This document shows positions 37,301-49,600 of a stretch of DNA of 64,000 nt, one piece after another. Position numbers and translations under genes: made by a program. The DNA is from Dirofilaria immitis (lineage: Eukaryota > Nematoda > Chromadorea > Rhabditida > Onchocercidae). How positions within the stretch are numbered: position 1 is the stretch's first letter; each line of letters starts with the position of its first letter. The notes under the pieces are model-generated. The model worked only from the letters and a program-made list of their open reading frames with translations, was not told the origin of the DNA and did not search any database. The stretch spans positions 946,001 through 1,010,000 of the forward strand of contig JAKNDB010000108.1 in the NCBI GenBank assembly GCA_024305405.1. Direction: 5' to 3'.

Positions 37301-40300
37301 TTCCGCTTTGCATTGGTAAACAGCATTATCACCGCTACCAGCAACACCTTTTCTAACATTCTTCAATATTAGCAAACTTCCTTTTATTTCCCAATTTCTA
37401 TTGACGTCATTTTCCCGTGATTTCATCTCTAAGAATAAAGATTATTCAGACAAATATTTCATTAAGGTCCTAAAATACTCTTATTATATTGCTGGTAATC
37501 AAATACGGAAAGAAGAGCTGTAAAAGGTCTGACAATAAATAGATAGCAAAATTGAAATATGATTCATAGCAAAATACGATATTTAGAAAGCGATAATCTT
37601 ACTGATGACAAATTATATTATATAATACTGCAAAATCGGAAAGAAAAACAAAGAGCTCTTGAATTTAACGATCTTCCTAAAAATTTAAAGACTAACCAAC
37701 GCCATTTTTAAAAAATGAAATCACAGGTGTTGGCTTCCCATAAGCACCACAATCAAAGGTTACGTCCTCTCCTTCGCTTGTCCGCTTGTTTGGCGGTGGA
37801 CCTGTTGTCCAATGAGGTGTAGCTGCAAAAAGTAAACATTGATAAGAATACACGAATAAGTTTATGAAAAAATTTCTTCCATTTTCAATTTCGTCTTCAC
37901 TAATATTTTGAATTAGTAATTGGCAGCAACATAGTGCATGGAAGGAAATGACGATCAGATCTAACACAAATCAACGTTTCCTTATAATTTTCTATTCAGA
38001 CCAAATCCTAGCTAGAAATATACTGTGTAATGTTAACTTATTCAGCTAATAAATTTCAAAATTACTTCATAAATTTGAACAAACCTTCAACGATAACGTT
38101 GAATTTGCGATCCAAATTGGGATGAGCTTTAAAAATGCATTCGTACAAGCCTTCTGATTCCGCAGTAACATTGAAAACCAATGTCTTTCCGTATGCTTCA
38201 TAGGTGTAACGTGAATCATCCTCCGAAATATCAACACCATTGAATCGCCATATAGGTTTCGGTTCCGGACTAAAATTATATTAAAAATTAACAAATTTTG
38301 CTACAGTAAGGTGGGAGAATCTCTTTTCCCTTCTTCTTTTCTGAGAACTCTGAATTACTTCCAATAAATAACCAATTAAATTATATGCAAAAAGAAATCC
38401 GTTGGAAAAATAAGAATCATCGTTATCTCGAGAACATAGTTATGCATATGAAACATAATATGTTTTTCAGAAATGTGAATAAACAGGAAAAAAAACAAAG
38501 AAGAAAATTCTGAATTAACAGTTTAATTTAATAAATAAAAATCAATTAAATTGCAGTACAATTCTTCTTTTTCTTTTTTTTGGAGTAAGACATGTCGATA
38601 AAATAATATCCGATAGTGAAATATTTTTTTCGCTTATGTCTTTCTAATATATCAAATTAATTTCTGACATTTTTTTCTTCAAATGACGAATGAATTTTTA
38701 AATGAAAATTAAACTGGAAATGGAAGAAAAAAGGGCAAAACTTTTTTTGATGTGAATTTTTAATTTTTGAATTTTCTGACAATTAGTTTCAATAAAAATT
38801 ACATATAGTTTGTTGTCTTGCAATGGAATTTAAATTTTCTTTTTTCTTTTTTTTCTGACGAAGAAAGAACAGGAATAATTTACGGTTTAAAATCAACTAC
38901 TCGAACATTTCTGTCATTTATAGAGGAACAGAAGGACAAAAAAAAGATAGCTGCGTTTTAACTAAGCTTTAGTTCGTTTTAAAATTTAATTTCCATCCTT
39001 CATCGTTCGTAACATTCTTTCCAAGAAAAAAAAGGGAAAAAAAACGAAGCAAAGAAGAATGAAAAACGAATGCTTGCTACATTCCAATTAAAAAGCCTAA
39101 TTTACGCAGCCTTTACTAAAGCCATCATCGAGTGCCATTTATTTAGCAATTCAATATATGGGAAATAAATCCAAAAGAAAAAACAAGGACAAAAAAAAGA
39201 AACAAATTAAACAGAGCAGAAATGATTCAACGACGTTAAAGCTGAATTACCGCATTCTCATTCCGGAATTACATGATCAATGTCTGAGTGTCATTTCAAT
39301 GAGAAATTTAAATTGTTAAAAATTAAAAAAAATTCATATGTAGAATCTCTTGAAACTTTTTTGAGAGAGAAGAGAGAGGAATAAAATTACAGTAATCGCT
39401 TGCAATTGTTTGGCAAAGGGGAGGGGGAAAGAATTAGGAAAAAATGTAAAAGCTTTTGAAACAGCAAATTAATTCAAAAGTGCTAAAAATTATAAACATA
39501 ATTCTAATGATATTTGCAAAATTATTCTCAAGAAATAACAGAAAGGAGTAATTTGGAATGTAGTAGAACAATAAATTTCAATTAAGTCAAAATGTTTGCT
39601 TCACCTCCTCTCCCACTTTTTTTTCATACTGTAGTTTAAAAATCAATAAATTCCCGATTCAAGATTCAATTGAATAATGGCATATGTCTTTACAGCTGTT
39701 TTTATAAACGCAATTACAGGACATTTCAATTTTAGAAATTTGATAGAAGCATAATTTTCTTTCTCAAATTTCGAAAAAATCAATATACCATCGCAATAAA
39801 ATTCTAGGATAATCTGCAAAAAATTTCAGCTGTGATTAAATAGACAAATAAAACTGTACTAATGGATATCGTGATGCAAATTCATAAATTTATTATTGTG
39901 ATAATCTCGAAATGCCTATACTTCTTCTGGTTCACAAACTTTTTTGCCCAAACTATTCCATATATCATTTGTCTGCTCTCTCTCATTCGATGAATGTATG
40001 CATTTTAGAAAATCAAAAATTCTAACGATAAAACTACCAAATTATTGCAAAAGTTCTTAATATAATTTAATTTGTCCAATTTCCTGTGACTATTTTCGAA
40101 GATTTAACGTTTACGATCGTAATAAATAACAATATCGGAAAGCAAAAGCAAATAACCAAAGCAGGAATTGTTTACTGGCAGTAATTTAGCAACAAATCAT
40201 AAGATATGAAATATAAATAGAATTATAGAGAAAAATTGATATAAACGTTTTGAAGTTTATAATCTTAAATATCAAAGTTAGTCCTAAATCAACCAAAAAA

Positions 40301-43300
40301 ACTGTCGAAATTAGTAAACAAACTTATATCAATATAAAATTAATCATTTATCTATGAAATTTTTAGTATAATTTATGCTATTTTGCTATTGCAATTGGTA
40401 TTATCTCCCTTAGGAATAATTATTTATGATGATTATAACTTTTTACGGCAATTCAAAACATGCAAAAACTTACTATCCACTGAAAAAGCAATGCAGCTTA
40501 TGAGCACTACCTTCCAGTGCAATTGGAGAACTCTGATTAACGTATTGTTCGCTGGGTGGTATCGGTGAAGTCACTGAAACATCTATTGACTGACAAGTTA
40601 TGAATAATTAATGGAAATTTCATCATCATTATTACAGCATGCTTAGGATTTTTCATATTTGCTATTTTTCTCTTGTTTTCACATCCATTTCACACTTAAT
40701 TTTCTAAATTTCAAAGGCTATGGAGCAATGCTAAAATAACAAGTCTCGACGAAGATGAAAAAAAAGAAAAAAGAAAAATAGTAGTCTGTACCCGTTCGTG
40801 CCATTCAAGGATTCATGCAAAGTAAAATAATTGTTATCCATCATCACCTTTTTTAGTATGACATTTTTATCTGATCAAATTCTTTTCTCTTCGAATCTAA
40901 ACTATAGCTAATGAACTCTACTCTCCTTCAATACAATACAAATCACCATTTACATCTATAATTATAATTTCTATAACTTCCTCTTCCATCTCATTACTCA
41001 TTCTTCATAAAAAAGGAATTATGTGAAGAAGAAATTATAGAAAATTAAGTCACTAAAGATTGAAACTTAAATTTCAACATATCAACAAAAATTTTTAATT
41101 GATGTATTGCGAAATCAACCGCAAATCAATAACGAATTAACCGATTTCAAATGACAGATGTCATTTTTTCATCCTTTTCAAAACTGGTAAGAAACAAATG
41201 GCTCTTCAACGTAACATACATCAAATAACATTCTTTTCTCTAAAAAAAAAAACATGTTTCGGTCTTTCTCTCCTCAAATATCCTCCATCAAGCCACCATT
41301 ACTTTAGAAAAACCAGTTGCAATAAACAAAAACGGTTCAAAACATTTATAGTTGAAATGAATAAAATTTCGATGTTTAGGATTAGACTTAAAAATTGATT
41401 TAAAAGCTATAGAATTAAAAATTCTCGTCGCATGAAAAATATATAACGATATGTAAAAATATAGGGCACCCAATTATTAGAAAAAGCGAAATTCACTAAA
41501 TGGTAAAATATGCGAAAGTTATTGTATTTAAGTATTTAAAATATTCAATTTCAAATATTCGAAATATTATTTAATGTTGAAAATGATTAAAAGTATAACG
41601 ATTCTGAAACTAGGTTCTTTCTATTCTATAATTACCGATGGGAAAAGCAATAAACAAGAGGAAAAAGAAACAAAACATTAAGTTTATTAACAGGCTGAAA
41701 TAAAAGCAATGAATCAAAATGGTATTTGTATTTTGCGATTATTTGTTTAGTTCTTATTTTTCATGTTTTAGGCATCAAATGAAAAATTTTCATATACTTT
41801 TTAGAAGCTATAAAAAATTCATCATTTTAAACTATCTTTTGACTTCTCAAAACAAATTGTTCCACTTTTAATTCTGCGTGTCCTCACTATGATAATTAGT
41901 AAAATTATCCAAAGTAATTTAGTGTAAGTGCAGCTGAATGTTTTAATTTCTATGAATATTTTTCAATGTAATTTTTTAAAGAGAATTTTCACAACTACAA
42001 TCATCAAAATTGTTTATATTTAATTGATTCGCAAAGAAAAAAAAAACTACTTAGTCTTAGTTAGTTAGTGACTCTATCTAATCATTTATCATTCTACATT
42101 TCATGATATGATTAGGTTAAATAAGATTTTTATAGGAATTTTAAAAATTACAACAAAAATTGGAAAAAAAAAGAAAAAACAAAGATAAAAACAAAACAAG
42201 AGAAATCTTACATGCACGTCGACGATTTTTGTAACATCGAGACGAAATTGATTACCAAATTTGTAATCTCTAAGCTTGGTATTTTCAGCGGTACACGTGT
42301 AGTAACGATTTGGCTTGAAATCAGATTCTTTAATGTGATGAAAATAAATGGTACCCTGAAAATGATGAATAAGGGAATAAATATGAAAAATAATCAAATA
42401 TAAGCTTACCACAGATATGGTCAATAATATGTACAGTTGAAGGATAAGTGTCGTAAAGCAATGTGTTGCTGCTATCGTTGTTGTTATTGTTGTCGTCGAT
42501 TCGTTCTTCTTTTTCACCCAAATCATTTATCCAATTTTATTTGTTTTGATTTGAAAGTTTTAATATTTGTTTCCTATTTGCTATATTATCAGCAGCAAAT
42601 CGCTTTATTTTTTTGTTGATGCTATTATAGTTGATAGGGTAATCGTTGTGATCTGTTGCAAAAAAATAAAAATTAGTAAATCAAATTTTTCAATTAATTA
42701 GAGAACGATATAAAACAGACAGACTAATTTAGTATACATTATATACTTATTTAGTATATGATGAGTAAATAAATGAAAGATAAACAACTTCTTATAAGTA
42801 TTTTGTTATGTTAAAACAAAAACAAAACAATTATCATGCTTCCCACATAAGCGTTATGCAAATAAATATTCCGCCTGATTTAATTGTCCGATTAACAGTT
42901 TGAAATGAAATCCAGTTATAAAGTAAACAATCATTCTCAAACAAACATATTCTAATTTCCCATTGTTATCACTATTACATATTGCCGCCATAACAGCATC
43001 ATCAGTAATGATAGATAGAACTAAAAGATAAACAAACAAACAAATAAACCAATAATGATACTATCGACTAAGAAGAAAAGAATGTTAAATGAGGAGTAAA
43101 CAATAAAGAATGAGGAAAAGAACAAATAGATTGATAGAGCATTAATAGTACCAGAAAATGATACAAAAAAAAAAAAAAAAAAACTTGAAAAATGCTGCTT
43201 ATATGAAAAAAAAAAAGAGGAATGAGGCAAAAGTACGAAATATGCTGAGGAAAAAGGAGGAGTATGATGAGGAGAAGAAAAAAGAGGAAAAGGTAAAGTA

Positions 43301-46300
43301 ACGGAAGAGAAAGAGAAAGAGAAAGAGAGAGAGAGAGAGGAAAAGAAATGAAAGTGAAAGAAATTCTCGATGACAAAATAAAAATTTTTAAAAGAGACAA
43401 GAAAAAAAACAAAAAATAGGAAAGAATAGGAAAATTGATAGAAAATAAAAAAAAAAAGTGTCTGCAAAGTTTTTTTTTGCATTTAACATTTTGATTTAAA
43501 AAGAAAAAAAACATAAATTATGCTTTATAGCAAAAAACGATAAAAAACACCACAAATTTTTAGGTACATATAATAAATTATACTCTAAGTTATAAAATAA
43601 TAAATTAAATTTTATGTTATAAAGGAATAAATTATATTTTAAGTTATAAAATAATAAATTATATTTTAAGTTATAAAGGAATAAATTATATTTTAAGTTA
43701 TAAAGTAATAAATTATATCTTAAGTTATAAAGGAATAAATTATATTTTAAATTTAAAATTATATTTTAGATTATAAAAATAAGAAAAATTCGCCTTTTTA
43801 TTTTACGCATTTCGTAACATATAAAAAGAAAAAAAGCAAAGACGAAAGACAGAAAAATGTAAATGAATTGAAAGATGAAACAAGAAAGAGTATTTGCGGA
43901 ATTGAAAAATTAGCCTTAAACTTTTGAATAAATATATTAGCATGAAAGAGAAGGAAATCATACATAGACAGATGCATATATATTTATATATAGACATATA
44001 AAAAAACACACACATACACAACATACACAACATACACACACACACACACACACAGACACACACACTTATACACACACAACACGAATAGAAAATGACTGCG
44101 GTCTACGTTCCGGTCATGTACTATTATGACTGTGACGTCGTCTGCCGTCGCATGTACTATGATTGTGCCGTCGCAGCCATCGCATCATCATCCTTTTACT
44201 AACTCTTCATTCTGCCACTTTGCCACATTGCCATCCATCTATTTGTCAATTATGCGACAACAACAACAAAAGCAGCAGCAGCAGCTGCAGCTGCAGCAAC
44301 ATCAGCAGTCGTAGTAATAGTAGTAGTAGCAGTAGCAATAGTAATAGAAGTAGCTGTAGCTGTAGCTGCAGTAGTAGCAGCAGTACTAGCAGTAGTAGTA
44401 GAAGTAGTAACACAGGTAAAATAATATTGCAGTAATCTATCATATATCTTATATACAAATTGGTTCCACTCATCTATTTGTCTTATTTTCTTCCAAATTC
44501 TTTTTAAATTAAAAAAAAAAAAAAAAGAAAAAAGTTTGCAAATATTTTGTATTTTACAATAAAATTGAAAGAAAAAAAATAAATTTGTCATAAAAAAATT
44601 GCAAAAAAAGAAGAAAAAAAAGAAAGAAAAGTTGTTTAATCAATCAATATTAGCCTTAACTTTACCTTAACAAAAAAAAAAAAAACCTACCATTACAAGT
44701 ATATTAATGAATGATTTATTCGTTACTCATTCATATAATCATCATAAATATTTTGGTAAATAAAATAGTAGTAGCAGTAGTAATAATAGTAGTAGTAATT
44801 CAGTTTTTTTTTCCCTCCCTCTCCCATATTATATCTGATATCTTTTATTATCAATAAAAAAATCAGATAATAATATTTGTAATAATAAATAATTCGATTA
44901 TAATTGATGATAATAATTGATTATTGATGTTTTATCAATAAATCAGATAAAAATTATTTGTACTGATAAATAATTTCGATACAATAATATAATTGCTATA
45001 TTCGAAAAGATTTGGATAAATTGTAAGGAAAAAAAGAGAGTGAAATAATGAGAGGAAAAGAGAATAAAAGAAAAAGGACAATAAGAGTTCATGATAAGGT
45101 CAAATTATATTGATTACAATGATTGAATGCACAAATTAAACCTTCATTACTAATTAGTACATCTGGCATTATAACACACATATATATATATATATATATA
45201 TATGTGAAATATTCAATCATATATACGTATACGTGCATAAATAAACAAATATACAAAAAGGGAGAGAAAGAAAGAGACGGAGAAAGAGATACAAACAAAC
45301 AAAAATAAGATAGGGAATATAGATGATTAAACTATTTCTATATATTTTGGCGCTTTTTCTTTCTTTTTTTTTTTGGAATATTTCCAAAAAAATTTTGCAT
45401 ATTATCAGAATTTTAGTGATAAGTATGCAAGAATTTCTTAACTTTTAACAATTTAATAAATTGATGAAATTTATTGAAATTCTCATATTTCATTCTTTAT
45501 CAGATAAGACTTCAATTTATTCAATAATTTTTTTTTTTTCCTTTTCATAAAGGTCAAAAAAGATGAAAAATCACTTATCATATGATAAAATCTAAATTAA
45601 TATGCATCATCTAACAGATAGTTGAAATTTATTCAAATTTTAATTAATAATTAATTATAAACTTCAAAAAAAAATAATAATAATTCGAAACTTTCGTTTT
45701 TTTTTCTCGAAATAATTTAGAAACTCCCATCTTTTTTTTTTCAAACTTATCAATAGTTTAAAATTATTGATAAGTTTGAAATTTTATGAATAGATATAAA
45801 ATGAAACGGATTAATTTTGATAATTTATAAGGGTATAGGAAATAGTGATAATGATTTTTATCAATTTTATGCTTAATCATATGATAAGATTGTATTGATA
45901 ATAGATGAAATGATAAAATAAATGAAACAAAAAAAAAAGAAAGAAAGAAAGAAAGAAAGAAAAGAAAAGGAAAGAAGGTTGTTGTAAAAATCGTCTTCAA
46001 ATCACTAAATTAGTCTAAAACAATTTGAAAAATGACCATTGACCATTCCATAAGTGACCATTATGAAATATTACGAAAACAGAAGTTTTCACTCATTTAT
46101 AAAACATCCATCAGATAGTATGTATTGAATTGATTGAATATTGAACAGCTTTTAATATTAATTTTACTGCTATACACCCCATCATCATCATTATCATTAT
46201 CCTCATCATCATTATCCTCATCATCATCATCATCATTATCATCATCATTATCATTATCATCATTCTCATTATCCTCATCATCATCATCATCATCATCATT

Positions 46301-46368
46301 ATTATCAGGCATTCATTCATTATGAATGCTTCATTGATTTTGATGAAATTTCAAAATGACCTCTCTCC

Positions 46369-46402
<34 letters not shown>

Positions 46403-46650
46403 ATCTCGTATAATGTCAATTTTTCCCTCTATAATTATATCTATCAAATTTTTTCATTAAAACTAAAATTAAACTTTAAAAAAAAAAAAATTTTAAGTCC
46501 CAAAAAAAGAAACAAACCATTTGAAACTAATTTTGGTAAAAGAGGCTAACATTTACATAAATTTTCTTCTTCTCGAAGAAAAAAAAATAGGAAATGAAAA
46601 ATGTAAAAGTGCAATAATCTAAAATTGATAGGACAAAGATGATTGAGCTT

Positions 46651-46696
<46 letters not shown>

Positions 46697-49600
46697 GAGA
46701 AAGGCAAAGAGAGGGAGAGAGAGGAAAGAGAGAGGGGAAAATAAAAAGGATTAGGATATAGTTTAAATTAAAAATATAGCATATTTGAAAATTAAATGAA
46801 CATATATTGATTCGTTTTTTTTTTTTCTTTCCTCTTTTTTTGACTAAAAATTTTAACTTCAAAAAATTAATCGATTAAGAAGAAAACGAAAAAAAAAAAA
46901 AAGACGAGAAAAATTACGTAAATTAAAAAGACAAGGTAAAAAAAAAAGAAAAAAAACATAACGTCTTATTTTAACGTAAATACTAAAAATATACGTTTTA
47001 TTATTACTTTTATCACTTGCGAGATTTTCGAGAAATGGAAATGGTATGAAAGACAGACGAGATTAACTTTTAATTAATGACCGGTGAAAACTTGTAAACA
47101 AGCTAATATGAGTCGTACGAGAAGATGTGAAGATAAAAGAAGTAAATGGACAATTGAATTTAATATTCAGAAAGAGAGAGAGAAAGAGAGAGTGAGAGAG
47201 AGAAAGAGAAGGAGAAAGAGAGCAGAGAGAAAGAATTATAAAACTTAAATGAGAGATATTGAAGATAAATAATATAATTTATTGAATATTTGATAGGTAA
47301 AAAAGCAAAGCATAAATAAAATATGAGAGATAGGAAACTGAGAAATGATTAATTAATTAATTAATTAATTAATCAGAAAAATTTTAATTATACTATAAAT
47401 TTCTTATTTTCTCACACAATAAAATTAATATATCAAAATTTTCTTCTGAAATTTCCATTTCTTTCACTGATAACAGTAATGCTATTGATACGTTTACGAA
47501 CGTAACATTAAATGTAACATTAAACGTAACAGCTAATAAAATATCTACTGGAATTGATAAGTTTATAAACATAACATTAAACGTAACAGGTAATCAAATA
47601 TCTACTGGAATTGCTAAGTTTATAAACATAACATTAAACGTAACAGGTAATAAAACATCTACTGGAATTGATAAGTTTATAAACATAACATTAAACGTAA
47701 CAGGTAATAAAACATCTACTGGAATTGATAAGTTTATAAACGTAACATTAAACGTAACAGGTAATAAAACATCTACTGGAATTGATACGTTTATAAACGT
47801 AACAGGTAATAAAACATCTACTGGAATTGATAAGTTTATAAACATAACATTAAACGTAACAGGTAATAAAACATCTACTGGAATTGATAAGTTTATAAAC
47901 ATAACATTAAACGTAACAGGTAATAAAACATCTACTGGAATTGATAAGTTTATAAACATAACATTAAACGTAACAGGTAATAAAACATCTACTGGAATTG
48001 ATAAGTTTATAAACGTAACATTAAACGTAACAGGTAATAAAACATCTACTGGAATTGATACGTTTATAAACGTAACATTGCGTAACAGGTAATAAAACAT
48101 CTACTAGAATTGATAAGTTTATAAACGTAACATTAAACGTAACAGGTAATAAAATATCTGCTGGAATTGATACATTTATAAGCGTAAATGTAAATAATAC
48201 GTTTCTGTTATATTTGCTACATCTAATATAACGAAGACATAGAGATAAATAAAATTCACGTGATAATGTTAATTAATTACGAGTAATATTATTACGTATT
48301 CACGTAGTAATATTAATTAAATGAGATTTATATTAATTAATAATCAATTTTAGAAAAAAAAAGATAAAAAACAAATAAGATTAAATCTAAAAATAGGCTT
48401 TAAAACAAAATAAACAAATCTTAAAAATTAAGCTTAACATTTTATAAATGATAAAGTGGAAGAGTGGAAAATAAAAAAATTCTCGAGAATAAAGTACAAC
48501 ATTTTCAGATAGCATGAAAGAGATAAAAGAGAAAATAAAATAAAAGACAATTTAATAAATGATTCAAAAAATTATAAAAAAAAAAGAAAAAAAAGAAAAA
48601 CTCGAGAACGAAATGAAAGTATTGATTGATTTAAAAGATTGATAAATTTAAGCGTGGAAATTGTTAGTATTGACATACGTGAAACACGTAAAACTTATAA
48701 TTTTAAACGTAAAAATTGAAAATTTAAAATTTAATAAAAAATTTTTTTTTTGCAGTGAAAATTTATAATTGTTAGAATAGAAACATAAGTAAATCGTTTA
48801 TTTGAAGAGATTTTTTTTTTTTTGAGGAAATAAATGTTTTGTTTTGCTATTTTATATAAAGCAAATAAATAAGCTTAAAGTTTTATTTTTGTTTTAATCA
48901 CTTCTTTCATATTCATTTCTATCTTATTTGATTAAATATTAGATTCGTTGAATTAAACTAAATTTATCCATTTCCAATAAACAATTCGAATTTTCCTATT
49001 TCTTATTCAATCCTTCTTATTTAATTAAATATTATAGAATTTAAATGGAATTAAATTTATCCATTTCCAATAAATAACAATTCGAATTTTTCTATTTCTT
49101 ATTCAATCCTTCTTATTTAATTAAAATTTTATAGAATTTAAATGGAATTAAATTTATCCATTTTCAATAAATAACAATTCGAATTTTTCTATTTCTTATT
49201 CAATCCTTCTTATTTGATTAAATATTATAGAATTTAAATGGAATTAAATTTATCCATTTCCAATAAATAACAATTCGAATTTTTCTATTTCTTATTTAAT
49301 CCTTCTTATTTGATTAAATATTATAGAATTTAAATGGAATTAAATTTATCCATTTCCAATAAATAACAATTCGAATTTTTCTATTTCTTATTCAATCCTT
49401 CTTATTTAATTAAAATTTTATAGAATTTAAATGGAATTAAATTTATCCATTTTCAATAAATAACAATTCGAATTTTTCTATTTCTTATTCAATCCTTCTT
49501 ATTTGATTAAATATTATAGAATTTAAATGGAATTAAATTTATCCATTTCCAATAAATAACAATTCGAATTTTTCTATTTCTTATTTAATCCTTCTTATTT

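Noticed and set aside
42420..42500. Possible sax-7 exon ending in a GTAAGC donor (reads [18 protein letters not shown])
   Set aside because: The donor is good but leaves phase 1, whereas exon 5 needs phase 0; no pyrimidine-rich acceptor precedes it.
42101..42526. 141-codon minus-strand ORF as an independent gene
   Set aside because: Only 42355-42212 is coding. It is sax-7 exon 5 and the rest is read-through into introns.
43021..43514. Two overlapping minus-strand ORFs of about 150 codons
   Set aside because: They translate poly(A) and GA-rich sequence into Phe, Leu and Ser, with no domain, and lie inside sax-7 intron 4.
44126..44591. Poly-Gln, poly-Ser, poly-Leu and Ala/Thr ORFs on both strands
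   Set aside because: They are alternative readings of one CAG/AGT trinucleotide repeat.
45110..45160. Segment reading [13 protein letters not shown], resembling an Ig2 D-E strand
   Set aside because: No donor in the required phase follows, and the resemblance is short.
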